Shown piece after piece: positions 1 through 11,359 of a stretch of 64,000 bases of DNA. The notes below the pieces were generated by a model. It saw only the letters and a list, made by a program, of their open reading frames with translations, was not told the origin of the DNA and made no database searches. Source of the DNA: Petunia secreta. Its lineage: Eukaryota; Streptophyta; Magnoliopsida; Solanales; Solanaceae. The stretch lies in assembly GCA_029990175.1 (NCBI GenBank), contig JARKIP010000065.1:1217001-1281000 (forward strand), in the 5' to 3' direction. Position numbers and translations under genes: made by a program. Position 1 is the stretch's first letter, and each line of letters begins with the position of its first letter.

Positions 1-146
1 CGCCTGCTCTGCCTAGGCAGGGCGCCTCAGCCTGGTTCTCTTGGAACGGCTTCAATTCACCTCCAACGCTCTTGACTTCTAGTACGTTGCTTCTTCCAGG
101 CTTGATACATGTTGGAAAGGTGTCTTGGCTCGTTTGGTCCTTATCA
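1..146 (-). repeat. Element D 3' LTR, partial (U3 end only)
   Basis: Matches 5335-5484 at roughly 85-90 percent by eye, ending in ...CCTTATCA on the plus strand. The rest is left of the window. In the element's own orientation this is the start of the 3' LTR. Confidence 0.85.
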
Positions 147-159
147 TCCTCCCCTTCTT
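147..159 (-). promoter_or_regulatory. Element D polypurine tract
   Basis: Read on the minus strand, AAGAAGGGGAGGA directly precedes LTR start TGATAAGG. This is the expected position of the plus-strand DNA synthesis primer. Confidence 0.8.
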
Positions 160-341
160 GAGAAGATTTCGTCCTCGAAATCATTGCATTCATATCCATG
201 GCATCATCTCTTCGGGGTGCCCAAAGCTCTCCTCCCTTGCAACCCTTGATAGTCACATTGACATAGGTTTCTTCCAAGGTCTCCTTTGCCTTAACGTGGA
301 GCTTAGAACCTACAAGCAACGACAAACAAACACAAGATTTC

Positions 342-932
342 CTACTTTGAAAGTAGGTTATTGCAAGGTGTGGAAAATACACTCTTGTGATATAACCAAG
401 CATCAATGTCAAGTACAAAAAACAAATCTCCAAGGAGATCATCAAGTGCTTGGTTCAATGAGAATATGCACTCAACACAATAATGAGCAAATAGGTCATG
501 GGGACATGGAAAATGCAAGATCAAACTATCAAAATCCCCTTGAACATTAAGCTCAAGATCAACAAACCAATCCCTCCTCAAAGTGTGATCAACATGCGGA
601 GCGGAGTGAGTCAAATAACCCAACATGAAAGTAACATCAAGTACTCCACTCCCCTTCTTTAGAGCATACTTACTCACACTAAGGGATTCCTTCTCACCTA
701 CCATTTCATCACCCAAGCAACCCCTCTCAAAAGACAAACTATCAAGAAAGGTATTGATAATAGCATCTTCTTCATCATAACCCAAACAAGCAATAGTAGG
801 GTCACTCTTTACCTCAATTAAGTCTTCACACAATGGGTTGCCTGCGGAGTCAAATCCTTCACACCATGGAGGTTCCATGTTACTATCAACCCTAGTCCGA
901 TACAATTTACTACCACAAATGAGATTATCTAA
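342..932 (-). pseudogene. Element D post-protease ORF, second part, unknown function
   Basis: About 195 codons in a frame -1 relative to the ORF at 929-2149. The change of frame falls on a run of seven T residues (minus strand) just before that ORF's TAG. Continuing in the new frame is open through KLYRTRVDSN and ends at a TAG near 342. The product is acidic and rich in D/E/L/F, with a WFVDLELNVQGDFDSLILHF segment. No RT, RNase H, integrase or chromodomain motif is visible. I do not recognise the family. A one-base indel in the homopolymer, real or from assembly, is the simplest reason for the split. Confidence 0.5.
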
Positions 933-2170
933 AAAAATAGAAATGTAAAAGCATGCACCTCAAATTCATGGTCACACAAAAGCATGGTATCAAGACTAGG
1001 TTCTTTACCCACACTCGAGGAGTCATCGAAAACAAATCGATCCATCTCACACTCAAGAGACTCCTCAAGGTCACAACTATCCTCACTACGACACATAGGT
1101 CCACCAAATAGAAGCATGCCAATAAGGGTATGATCAACTATCTCATCTTTCCCTTTGTCAAATATTGGTAGTGTGTCATAGCAAAGTTCACAATCATTTC
1201 CAACTATCAAGTCTATACTAGTGAGAGATTCATTGAACAATGAGCTCACATCATGATGTGGCTTAGCAAGGCTCTCAACTAATGTTACGCAAGCACACAC
1301 AAGTTGACTTTTAGACTCTTCAGTAGTGGCATATTCACTAGATGCATCACAAGCACCAACTAGTGTTGAGTCATCATAAGACAAATAGCTAGTAGGTTCA
1401 TGAAAAGGTGGAGCAACACTTACGTTTGTAGTACTTCTTTGATTGCTCACAAGGCTTGAAGTATCAGGTGTAACTCCTTCTTCATGAAGCTTACATTGAA
1501 GCTTTTCTTCCTCTTGTCTCTTCTTCCAAGCACATGGTTGAGGCTCCAATGGCTTGTCTTCATTTGTACCTACACAAGAACTAACACAAGAAAGAGTAGA
1601 AGATGAAGAATTGTTAGAACAATGGGTGCTCTCACTCTCAAATTTTCTTTCCTCACCTCTCTTCTCTCTCAATTTTACCTCATGGTACGGTGTATTTGGT
1701 GGTGAAAATCCACTCACATCACTCCTCAATTCATCTCCTTTTTCCTCTCTTAGATTGTCACCGGTCACTCCCTCACTTCTCTCTATCTTTTCTCCCTCAC
1801 TTGAAGTGGAGTGACTCTCATTTTCATCATGCAATGGCAAGACAACAAGATTGTTTGCCTCGGGTTCAAGTACAATGGGTGACTTTGCTTTAGCCGCTTC
1901 CCTTAACTTCCTCAATCGCTTGTAGTCTTCCCTTACTTGCCTTGGAGTCAACGCTTTAAGCACATACTTCCTCCCATCATTCTTGACCTTATATGAATTA
2001 GTCCGGCCATCGTGCACCACACATCTATCATATTGCCATGGTCTCCCAAATAATAGATGGCATGCTTGCATCGGGACAACATCAAACAAGATTTTGTCTT
2101 TATAGTTCCCCATGCTAAGCTCAATCAATGCTTGCTTCACCACCTTCAACTCCCCACACTCACTTAGCTA
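929..2170 (-). pseudogene. Element D protease C-terminus plus acidic serine-rich linker
   Basis: Continues the retropepsin domain after an in-frame TAG at 2168-2170. The first 60 residues carry the protease end (VVPMQACHLLFGRPWQYD, then VHDGRTNSYKV), typical of Ty3/gypsy chromovirus proteases. From about residue 90 the sequence becomes acidic and Ser/Glu/Lys rich for roughly 300 residues, without a known domain. In autonomous relatives RT would begin about here, so this region occupies the place of pol. The TAG most likely replaces a Trp codon (TGG to TAG), a change expected from deamination of methylated cytosine. Confidence 0.65.
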
Positions 2171-2497
2171 TTGTAAACAATATGGGTTGGGGTGTTTCAA
2201 GGTGGGTATCTTCAATTGGGAAATCAATGTTTGGCTCAATATGTTGGCACAACTTCCCGAGTCAATAATCATGGAGCAAACTACACCCATGACTCGGCAT
2301 CTAGCATGAAAGAGGTTTTCCCTTTGATCATTCTCCACCTCCTCTTCCATGAGAATGGTACTCAAACTCCTCCTAACCACCAAGAACATTTGAGGATCAT
2401 CTCCTTCCTCCATACCCTCCTCACAAGCAATCTCCTCATCCTCCTCATTTTCAGGCTCACTATCTTGCTCATACACCAAATTGCCTACCACAACCAT
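2168..2497 (-). pseudogene. Element D aspartic protease (retropepsin) N-terminal half
   Basis: Contains QRENLFHARCRVMGVVCSMI followed by the catalytic motif IIDSGSCANI, the plant Ty3/gypsy form of DSG. An acidic stretch (EPENEEDEEIACEEGMEEGDD) joins it to gag upstream. Retropepsin would cleave the element polyprotein. The frame is interrupted by the TAG at 2168. The overlapping plus-strand frames are shadows. Confidence 0.75.
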
Positions 2498-3679
2498 GGT
2501 TCTTTTTGTAGGACAATCTTTAGCAAAATGTCCATATCCTTACACTTATAGCATTGAGTAGAAGTATAAGTAGGAGTAGGATTGCTCAAGTGAGTTTTAG
2601 AATTACCTCCCAATGGTGGTGTAGACTTCTCATATGTTCTCTTCACTTCTTTGCTAGCACTTGCACCACTTGCACTTGGAAAGCTTGCATTTGAGGTCTT
2701 CCACTCCTTTGGCTTGCTTGTGGAAGTAGAAGTGTTGCTCTTGTAGTTGGTGGGCTTCTCATCCTTGAGCCATTTCTCGGCTTCAACCGCATCACCATTT
2801 CTCGGCTTCAACCGCATCATCAAAGAGTTCATAGTGGTTTTCATACTTGTGAAACTGAACTTAAGAGGCTATGTCTCTATTCAAACCACTTAGAAATCTA
2901 ATCACGGCTTGTTCATCATCTTCCTTATCCAAATCTAGGGACATCCGGATTTGCTCAAATTCATTGAGGTACTCCCCAACCTTCTTGGAACCTTGCTTTA
3001 ACTCATAGAGATGCTTGTATTGGTCCTCACGCTATTGATGAGTCAAGTACTTCTCATCCGTCACACGAATCAATTCACCCCAAGTCACATTGATTGGCAA
3101 AGCATTCCTCCTTCTATTTTTCTTGACCGATTTCCACCAAGTAGAAGCAAAGGATTTAAAAGAAGATATTGCATACTTGGCCTTCTTCTCTTCGGTCATA
3201 TCATTGGTGTCAAATATCCTCTCCATAGCCAATTTTCACTCAATGTACTCCACCGGGTCACTACTTCCTTTGAAAGAAGGAATAGTGAGCTTCACACTAT
3301 TAAGATTGTTGTTATCTTGACCCCCTTAATAAGGATCAGGTTGGTCTCCAAAGTTTCCTCCATAACCACCCAATATTTGTTCATACCTCTCACGATCTTC
3401 CTTCACCCGTTGTTGATTAAGCGACTGAACAACTTGTTCCGGGGGTAAAGTTAGGACTACTTGAGCCTTCACCGTCTTCAACTTGGACACTCGGGGTCCC
3501 TTTCTCAACTTGGACACTCGGGGTCCCTTGATCACCTTGGGTACTACTTGAGGTCCCTTGCCCCATTTGGAGACTTGAAGTCACCTTTTCAAGAGTTTCA
3601 ATCTTTTGGCCCATGATATCCATCTTGGCAAGAATATTAGCCAAGGCATCCTTGATAAATCTTGACTTTCGTTAGCCAT
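2485..3679 (-). pseudogene. Element D gag (capsid/nucleocapsid), frameshifted
   Basis: ATG at 3679-3677 opens MANESQDL. A one-base frameshift follows, then KDALANILAKMDIMGQKIE, a coiled-coil-like N-terminus. The retrotransposon gag core is visible at 3232-3032 (KYAISSFKSFASTWWKSVKK, then VTWGELIRV) and continues with YLNEFEQIRMSLDLDKED near 2950. A zinc knuckle beginning CYKC lies near 2550 but shifts frame within the motif. Several in-frame stops and shifts make it non-functional. Gag would assemble the particle that packages element RNA. Confidence 0.75.
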
Positions 3680-4870
3680 TGTACCTACAAGAAGAACAAA
3701 CGTTAGTGAAATCACCTCACACACACCCTCACGTGTATAGCACTCGGGTCACTCGTTTAGTGGTGGTGGATATTTCACTCGGACTTGAGTTCTAAAAGCT
3801 TCAAGTAGTTGGACAACAATCCTCAACTCAACTCAATCAATCAACTCACAAGTCAAGCGTACTCCGGGGTGAGTGGAGTTAACGTGACTCGATGTACGAT
3901 AAGCACTTTAAAGTAAGGACTTGAGTCAAAGGATTCTACGAATATTCTTGGAGTTATACTCTCCAACTAAGGCACGAATAACCTAATAGCAATGAAGGAT
4001 TAGTGCTAATTAAGTAGGAAAGTTACTTAGATAAGCACTAATTAGAGTTTAAACAACAAAGAAATAGGAAAACCTAGGAAAAACTACCAAAACACACCTT
4101 CAGGAATTGGGGCGGACCGCCTATGGAATGGGGCGGACCGCCTCCCCAAACCATCAGTGGGGGGGCAGACGGGGCGCCCAGGGGTGGGGCGGAGCGCCTA
4201 CTGGGTGTTTCCCCTGCTTTCCCAACCCCGATTTCCTCGATTTCAAGCCAAAATTTGGTCCGATTTCAACGTGTTTTGCACAAATCAAAGGTACCCAAAG
4301 TTGAATATTGATATAACCTTCAAACCTCAATAAATTTCACACCCAAACAACCAACAAACAAGGCACAATCATGATTCAAAGTTTCAAGTTAGGGGTTTTC
4401 AACAAGGGTTTCAAAGGTTCAAGGTGGGTTTCAATTCTTCAAACTTGGTGTTACCAAACTCTAAATCACACGAAATTTGTTTCAAATTGTTTGTTTTGCA
4501 AAGTAGAACAAACCCCGATAATCAAATCAACAATCAACAACAAATAAACCCATGAATCGATCTAAAATCATCAAGAACAAGGGTTTAAAAATTTTGGGAT
4601 TTTCAAAATTTCAAATCTCGTGAATCCAATCCAAACCTCGTGTTTTTGGTATCAAAATGACGGGGTTTCAACAAGGATCAATAATCTATAACACCCATAG
4701 CAAGAATCAATCACACCATAAAGTTACACCAATTTTTTTTTGTATTTTTCACTTTTCTAATTTTTTTGTATTTTTCCTTCTTCCCAATAACTTCAACAAC
4801 AAGAAAACTAAAATAAGATACTAGGCACGAAGAATCAAGGGTGGGGGGGTTTGTAGAAACAAAACCCGAG
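3680..4870 (-). other. Element D 5' leader, noncoding
   Basis: Stretch between primer site and gag. AT-rich except for a GC-rich block at 4100-4210 in which GGGGCGGACCGCC-type units occur twice, next to variants (GGGGCGCCC, GGCGGAGCGCC). No conserved coding frame was seen. Confidence 0.6.
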
Positions 4871-4886
4871 CCTTGTTCTGATGCCA
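4871..4886 (-). promoter_or_regulatory. Element D primer-binding site (Met-tRNA-like)
   Basis: Minus strand reads TGGCATCAGAACAAGG, four bases inside the LTR end. It resembles TGGTATCAGAGC, complementary to the 3' end of initiator Met tRNA. Confidence 0.75.
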
Positions 4887-4890
4887 AAAC

Positions 4891-5484
4891 TGATAAGAAT
4901 CAAACGCGGAAAAAGTAAAAGATAAAGAACGAGACGTAACTCGATCAATAATCTCAAGTTGCAATGAAGAAGTCGTTCCGTTACACCCCGAGAGAATGTC
5001 AATAACACCTACACTAGGCAACTACCCTCGAGTCAACTAGAACTCGCAAGTAGAATGGTCGGGGCGGGGTCGTTGTCCAACTAGAATCCACTAGAAGCAC
5101 ACAAATTCCAAACATAGGTTGGTTTTCATAAACCCAAAGAGATCTCTCTTTACAATGTTAATTCATCATTCAAAATAGACTAAGGAATGTAATAAGCTAT
5201 CTAGCTATTTATAGAGGTTTTTAGGTACTAAGTAAAATGTCTAGAATGCCCACACTTAGGCTCTAAGCTTAAAAAACCACGTTGGGTCAAAATAGACAAA
5301 ACTCAATTAAATTCCCATGTCTCAGCTTTTGGGGCGGGCGCCTGCTTTGCCTAGGCGGGGTGCCTCAGCCTAGTTTTTCCGGAATGGCTTCAATTCACCT
5401 CAAACACTCTTGACTTCTAGTCTGTTGCTTCTTCCAAGCTTGATACATATTGGAAAGATGTCTTGGCTCTTTTGGTCCTTATCA
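4891..5484 (-). repeat. Element D 5' LTR (594 bp)
   Basis: Begins TGATAAGAAT and ends CCTTATCA on the plus strand, giving TG...CA ends and a 7 bp terminal inverted repeat. A GC-rich block lies at 5330-5370. Confidence 0.85.
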
Positions 5485-6330
5485 GAGAGTAAGAGATTCC
5501 ATGCTTCAAGGAATTCTAGTACCTCATCTAGAGGTAGGAGTTATCATCAGCAGAGTAGGCCTCCTGTAGGCTAATTCAGTTAAAGCGCGTGGTTTTCAGG
5601 ATGCGTCAGGACCTCAATAGGGCCAGCCCCAGATTCCTCTGAGTAGTCATCAGCAGTTTGTGCAGCACCAGTTTGGCTCAGGGTGTTTCCATTGTCGTGA
5701 TCCATAGAATCATAAGAGGGATTGCCCTTATTTTCATCAGCGGGGTAGTAGTCGTCCTTTCCCTCGCTCTCCGGAGCCTATGCAACAGTAGCCTCAGGGT
5801 GCCTCTTTAGGGTCTCAGCCAGCTCAAGGTGCACCACCACCCGGTACAGGTCGTGGGTGTGGTTCTGCTGGTCCCTCTAGAGGTGGATCTAAGGGTGGCA
5901 GCTCAGCTCAACCATAAAGACATCTATGCATTGCCAGCCAGGCATGATCCCGAGGCATCCCCAGCTGTTGTTACAGATATTATATCTGTTTTTGGTCGAG
6001 ATGCATATTCTTTGGCGGATCCAAGATCTACCCATTCATATATATCACCTTATTTTGCTTCGGGTTTTCATGTTGCTAATATGTGCCTCCGTGAGCCCTT
6101 TTATGCTTCTACTCATATTGGAGACATTATTATCGTGGATCAAGTTTATCCAGCTGGTACCATATAAGTCGTAAAAACCTGGTAGAACTTCTGGTTTTGG
6201 ATATGTTTGACTTTGATATCATTATTAGCATGGATTGGTTGGCTTCGTGCTATGCCATGCTGGATTGTCATGCCAAGTCTATTCAATTATCTCTTCCTGG
6301 CTCAACGTTGGTAGTGTGGTAGGGTTCTCA
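5485..6330 (+). pseudogene. Element A gag C-terminus and protease
   Basis: A CCHC zinc knuckle starts near 5688 (CFHCRDP, a stop, then RDCP) and is followed by a Pro/Gln/Gly-rich tail. The protease follows from about 5910 with DIYALPARHDPEAS and a decayed active site (LADPRSTHSYISPYFA; the family form is D-P/S-G-S-T). The downstream MFDFDIIISMDWLA segment near 6205 is the protease C-terminus. Stops and frame changes are scattered, including one at 6165. Confidence 0.75.
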
Positions 6331-7900
6331 ATTGCCACCTACGGGGCACGTTATTTCTTTCCTGAAGGAAAAGCAGAAGATGGATAAAGGGTGGTCAGCG
6401 TATCTTGCCATGGTTCGAGATACCACTGTGGAGATTCCATCTCTCGATTCTGTTCCTGTTGTAAGGGAGTTTCCTGATGTGTTTCCAGATGATTTGCCAG
6501 GACTTCCTCTTGATTGAGAGATCGAATTTGGTATTAATATAGTGCCAGGGACTCAGCCTATTTCTATTCCTCTTTATCGCATGGCTCCATCAGAGTTGAA
6601 GAAGCTGAAGGAACAGTTGCAGGCTTTGCTGGATAAGGGATTTATTAGGCCGAGTATATCTCCATGGGGTGCTCTTGTTCTGTTTGTGAAGAAGAAACAT
6701 GAGACTATGCGAATGTATATTTATTATCGTCAGCTCAATAAGGTCACAATCAAGAACAAGTACTCCTTGCCTCGTGTTGATGAATTGTTTGATCAGTTGC
6801 ATGGTGCCAAATTCTTTTCTAAGATTGACTTGCAGTTTGGCTATCATCAGTTGAAGATTCGGGAGTTAGATATCCCAAAGACTACTTTCAGGACTCGTTA
6901 CAACCATTACGAGTTCTTAGTTATGTCTTTAAGCCTTTATGGATCTCATGAACCGGGTGTTTAAGCCGTTCCTCGATTCCTTTGTCATTGTCTTCATTGA
7001 TGAGATTCTTATATATTCTCGTAGCCGTGAGGAACATGATTATCATTTGAGGGTGGTTCTTCAGACCCTCTGTGATCGTAAGTTGTATGCCAAGTTCTCA
7101 AAATGAGAGTTTTAGCTTGATTCTGTGGCATTTTTGGGTCACGTGGTATCCAGTGAGGGTATCAAGGTTGATCCGAAGAAGATTGAAGCAGTACAGAAGT
7201 GGCTTTGTCCTATCACTCCGCAAGAAATTCGCAGCTTGCTTGGATTGGCAGGTTATTATCGTAGGCTTGTGGAGAAGTCCTCCACTACAGCAACTCCTCT
7301 AACTCGCCTGACTCAAAAGGCGGTTCAGTTCTGATAGTCCGATGAGTGTGGGGCGAGCTTGCAGAAGCTTATGTCTTTATTGGCTTCAGCTCTAGTTCTA
7401 TCCCTTCCTTTTGGCACTGGTGGATTTGTAGTCTATTATGATGCATCCCGTATGGGTCTTGGTTGTGTTCTTATGCAGCACGAGAGGGTGATTGCTTATG
7501 CTTCCAGACAACTGAAACCAAATGAGAAGAATTATCCGACTCATGATCTAGAGTTGGCAGTTGTGGTCTTCGCTCTGATGATTTGGAGGAACTATCTTTA
7601 TGGCGAGCCATGTGAAATGTATACCGATCACAAGAGCTTGCAGTATTTCTTATCTTAAAAGGATCTTAATGGCCAGCAGCGGAGGTGGCTTGAGTTAATT
7701 AAAGATTATGATCTCACCATCTGCTATCATCCTGGGAAGGCAAATGTTGTAGTAGATGCCTTGAGCAGGAAGTTTATGGGCGACATGGCTTTTCTTTATG
7801 CTGACATGAGTTAGGCCCGAGAGTTGCAGTCCCTTGGCAACTCCGGAGTGAGATTTCTTCGCACAGACTCCAGCTTAGTCTTGGCATATATTGTAGCTAA
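6331..7900 (+). pseudogene. Element A reverse transcriptase and RNase H
   Basis: RT starts after the REFPDVFPDDLPGLP segment (about 6460-6515). Recognisable blocks are ISIPLYRMAPSELKKLKEQL, YYRQLNKVTIKNKYSLPRVD and FFSKIDLQFGYHQLKI. A short deletion near 6930 removes the segment before NRVF. The catalytic box reads FIDEILIYS at about 6990, so the second Asp of the usual FIDD is Glu. The thumb/connection (GIKVDPKKIEAVQKW) lies at 7160, and RNase H (YYDASRMGLGCVLMQ and YPTHDLELAVVVFAL) at 7435-7600. Stops at 7333 and 7655 among others. Cut at 7900 by element B. Confidence 0.85.
7896..7900. repeat. Target-site duplication of element B, left copy
   Basis: GCTAA left of B versus GCTGA at 32034-32038. 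One of five bases differs. Removing B and one copy restores an open protein junction in element A, supporting GCTGA as the original site. Confidence 0.75.
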
Positions 7901-8129
7901 TGTCACGCCGTAAAATATCAACGCATTTGTTTATTATTTAAAGGCTGTGACTGGTGTTTTAAAGGTACAAAATTATGAGAGAAATCAGACTCGCCACTTG
8001 ACAAGTTTAAGGTGTGCCAAGTCACCAAAAGGTACCTTGGAACACCTCTGACTCGTCTAATGGTCTACGTTAGAGATTCGGGTAAGGTTCTCAGTTGACC
8101 CTTGGGAAGGTATTAGGCACCCTCGAGTC

Positions 8130-8144
8130 CTGTGCCAAGCACAG
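8130..8144 (-). other. Poly(A)-signal hairpin in element B 3' LTR
   Basis: CTGTGCCAAGCACAG forms a 6 bp perfect stem with a 3-base loop. In element orientation an AATAAA lies just upstream. The same module occurs at 19335-19349, 36274-36288 and 53700-53714. Confidence 0.7.
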
Positions 8145-10030
8145 TTGCTTTATTGTCGTATTTTGTTAATTCATTAAATATGGTTGTTATATTTTTGTCG
8201 TTCATTTAAAGTTACGCTTTGAATGTTTGAAACAAAAATTGTGTCAAGTAACCCACAAGGTATACTTGGAACAAATTTATATATATTTTTGTTTTTACCT
8301 AATAAGTAGATCACAAATCATACTTATAATTGCCTAATCGAATTTACTCTTATTAATTTGCCTAATCGTGTCGTTCCCTTCAATAACTAAAGAATTATTT
8401 TCTCATTCAAGCCATGACAAACTCTTGCCATTTTATTCTCTACCATATATTAACAAACCAAATTATAAGGTTAGCAAGTTTGAGCAATCTTAAATACAAC
8501 TCACTGTTGAGACGAACCACGTACCAAATTTCCCAATTTTTCTTAAAAAAATGCAATCACATAATAACTTATTATATTTTACAACTTTGTCTCTTTTTCG
8601 AAGTAAGTGTCCAGTATTAACGAAATCGGCGAATGAAAAACACATCTAGAAATTCCTATCCATATGTACACTTGGTTGGCTTAACAGTGAATGTCTTGTT
8701 TCGAAATACGAATTGGCCTGAAAGCACATGGTAGTCCACCTCAATAAATACATTTCCACTCCACTTTTAATGTCAAACATGCAAAATATATTATGTTAAA
8801 CATGAGTACAACCAAGCTAATATAGCTCTTTAGAGCTTAGTTTAAACCATTTTTTATACATACTCAAACTTTTAAACAAGGCTAAAAGAACATGAAAGAT
8901 GAAGCAAATCTTGGAGTACTTACCTAGTGTAGTAAACTTCCACAAGCTTAAAACAACACTATGACCTCCAAACAAAAAACGCAGCAACACAACCATCAAC
9001 AACCAAAAACAGTCCAGAGACAGCGACAGCGACGAACCACTAAACCTCTCGCTTGAATTCAAAAAAAACCTCAACTCTTTGTACTAACTCACTAACATAG
9101 TACCTCTTTGTTTTTTTTTTTTTTTTTTTTTTTTTTTGCTCTCTATTTTTGTGGCCTTTCTTTCAAGTTTAAGAGTTATTTTTCAGAGGTGTTTTTTTTT
9201 AGAGAGCGAACTGGTGTTTTTTGATATTCACTGTTACCAGATCCTGGCCCATGTGAAGGAGTAAATGAACTCCTTATATAGCTGAAGAGAATCAGCTTCT
9301 TTTCTTTTTCAATCCCCCAAAACATTAAATAACCTCCCTACATGACAAACAAGGCATGCCATACAATAAATGAAAAGGCCAAAAGGGGTGGAGTGTGTAA
9401 GTAAGTCAAAGGGCAAAGTCACATGTACCCTACTTGCTTTCAGCAAAAGCACTAAGAATCCAATGTGAAAAAGCCATAATTTTCGGCTGACCTTCTTTTA
9501 ACTTGTCTTGGACTCTCTTTTCAAAATTTTAGATTCTACACCAAACTTAATTGACTCATGAAAAATCGCTCTTCACAATTTAACAAGATTGTATTTATCA
9601 TAAATAATAATGAATCAACAAAAGTTTACTATTCAAGCTTAAACTAAAACTAAACAAAGCACTAAAGTCTAGATCACAACAGAGAATTCATGCCAAACAA
9701 ACCATCCATGCCTAACTAAGACTTATAGAATTGGGTAAAATTCTCTCTAGGTCTGATGGAGATTTTGAAAAAAATGACTAATATGGAAATAATTAGCTTT
9801 TAAACAAAATAGGTGGGCCGGGTCAATGAGTTGGGCTGGACTATGTTTTGGGCTAACTTTTCTTTCTATTTTTTATTAAGACTAATTGGCTTTTTTAAAC
9901 TACACTACACTAATTGTAATTTTGAAACTAATTAACCAAGTAATTAACACACTAAACTTATAAGATTAATCAATTAGCACAAAATTCAATTAAACATTAC
10001 TCATAATTGAATTCTATTTTTGGAAAATTT

Positions 10031-11359
10031 TGATGTTTGGCATTTTATGCCTATATTTCCTTAATATTTCTTTACGTTTGGATACTTTACTCGCGCGTTT
10101 TATGGTTTATGAATGTGGTTTTGCACTAATTTTATGTCGTGCGTGTGTAGGTTGTTACGCAGTGCATTTGGAGCTTTTAGGAGCTTTATTGAGCAAGAAT
10201 TGATTGGAAGTTGATTAAGGATTGGATTGAGCACACGAAGGCACGACACGGGCGAGCAAAGGAGCAAGAAAACACGAAAATTGCACTGGCGCCACAGGTG
10301 GCGCGCCGCGCCAGGCAAAGCGTCCAGCCTGTGGCACGGGGCTATAGCGCCCGGATTTCGACGGGTTCTGCTTGCCTTGGCGCGTCACGAGGCGCGGGGC
10401 GACCGTTATAGCGCCCCTGGAGCGGATTTTTACTTCCTATTTCGTCTAGGCTTGGGTCTAACTTATTACTAGGTGTTTGTAAACCCTATAGATACTCTTT
10501 TACTTAGTTTTTGATAGGAGTTGATACTTTGGAGCAATATTGAGAGCTACATACTCATTGAACAAGGGTTTATTCCTAATCTTTCATCTATTACATCATT
10601 TACTTCATTATTACACCAAATTATTGTCTTGTGATTATGAATATGTGTGGCTAAACTTTACGTTCTAGGGTTAGAGTATTACATGAAAGTTGATTGTTGA
10701 AGATTGATTCCCATTGATTGAATCTCCTAACGGCTTACTTATTCTTTCTTGATTTCACATGTGTAATTGTTAGAGCTCGATAATTATACATCATCTATTA
10801 TTTTTGGATTGAACTCGAAAGAGGGAATTTAATTACGTAATAAGAAAGAATAGAACTAGTTTGTGAACCCGGGCATCGGGTAACCAATTTGCGAGTAGGA
10901 TATACATATACTTGCTTGCCTAGTTTAACTCATTACATGAATCGTTAATGCGTGCATGTAATTTAATCCATAGACATATAGGGATTGAAGTAGCTTGCAT
11001 AGACTGTGAAGAACTGAAAGTTTTTCACAGTTACATTTACTCTGTCAGTTAGTAACCCGGGACTTAAGAAGTGAAATCAATTGGATACATCAACTGGATT
11101 GTTCGTAACTCTGACCCTGGACCGTCCTCTTAATATTGTTAACAACCAAAGTATTTCTCATTGCTTGACTATACCTCTAGCACTTTAATTACTGCGTTTT
11201 AGTTCTAAAAACTCGTACAATCAAAGAAAAAGATCCTTGAGTAGTTTGTAGGAATTGTTTACGAAGTATTAGTCTGCTTAGTCCTCATGGGAACGATATT
11301 CGATTTATCACTTTATTACTTGTCGACCGCGTATACTTGCGTGTGCGTTGGAAGCAACA
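10031..11359 (+). mobile_element. Element G: solo LTR of Athila type
   Basis: Bases 10031-11359 match the LTR of element F (59637-60976) along their length, at perhaps 80-85 percent by eye. They start TGATGTTTGGC and end GCAACA. Flanks ATTT on both sides, and an uninterrupted counterpart in the 5' LTR of B (ggaaattttctaac at 31895), show insertion followed by LTR-LTR recombination. The duplication is 4-5 bp and ambiguous by one base. Confidence 0.85.

Larger units (their letters stand above)
1..352 (-). pseudogene. Element D polyprotein tail, open across the polypurine tract into the LTR
   Basis: A minus-strand frame is open from about 352 to the window edge (about 115 codons) with no stop. 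It reads through a VTIKGCKGGELWAPRR segment and an RTKSSQEGEDDKDQ segment that is encoded by the polypurine tract and the first LTR bases. Chromovirus polyproteins often end with a similar segment at this position. It is out of frame with the ORF at 342-932, so a frameshift or a very short intron lies near 342. The equivalent LTR frame at 5332-5484 contains a TGA, so the two LTR copies differ in coding potential. Confidence 0.5.
1..5484 (-). mobile_element. Element D: gag-protease LTR retrotransposon without RT (chromovirus-related), truncated by the window edge
   Basis: A minus-strand LTR element. A 594 bp LTR (4891-5484) and the terminal 146 bp of its partner (1-146) both end, read on the minus strand, in TGATAAGGAC, and the LTR termini form a short inverted repeat (TGATAAG/CTTATCA). 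A primer-binding site like initiator Met tRNA lies just inside the right LTR, and a polypurine tract abuts the left one. The 4.7 kb interior encodes gag, a retropepsin domain and a long acidic region. No RT, RNase H or integrase motif is visible in any frame. Architecture resembles the gag-only terminal-repeat class (TR-GAG) known in plants. It lies in element A; the right flank GAGAG (5485-5489) would be its target duplication, but the left flank is outside the window. Confidence 0.85.

Noticed and set aside
1554..1893. Plus-strand frames over element D
   Set aside because: Shadows of the minus-strand protease-linker ORF; Ser/Leu/Pro-rich complement.
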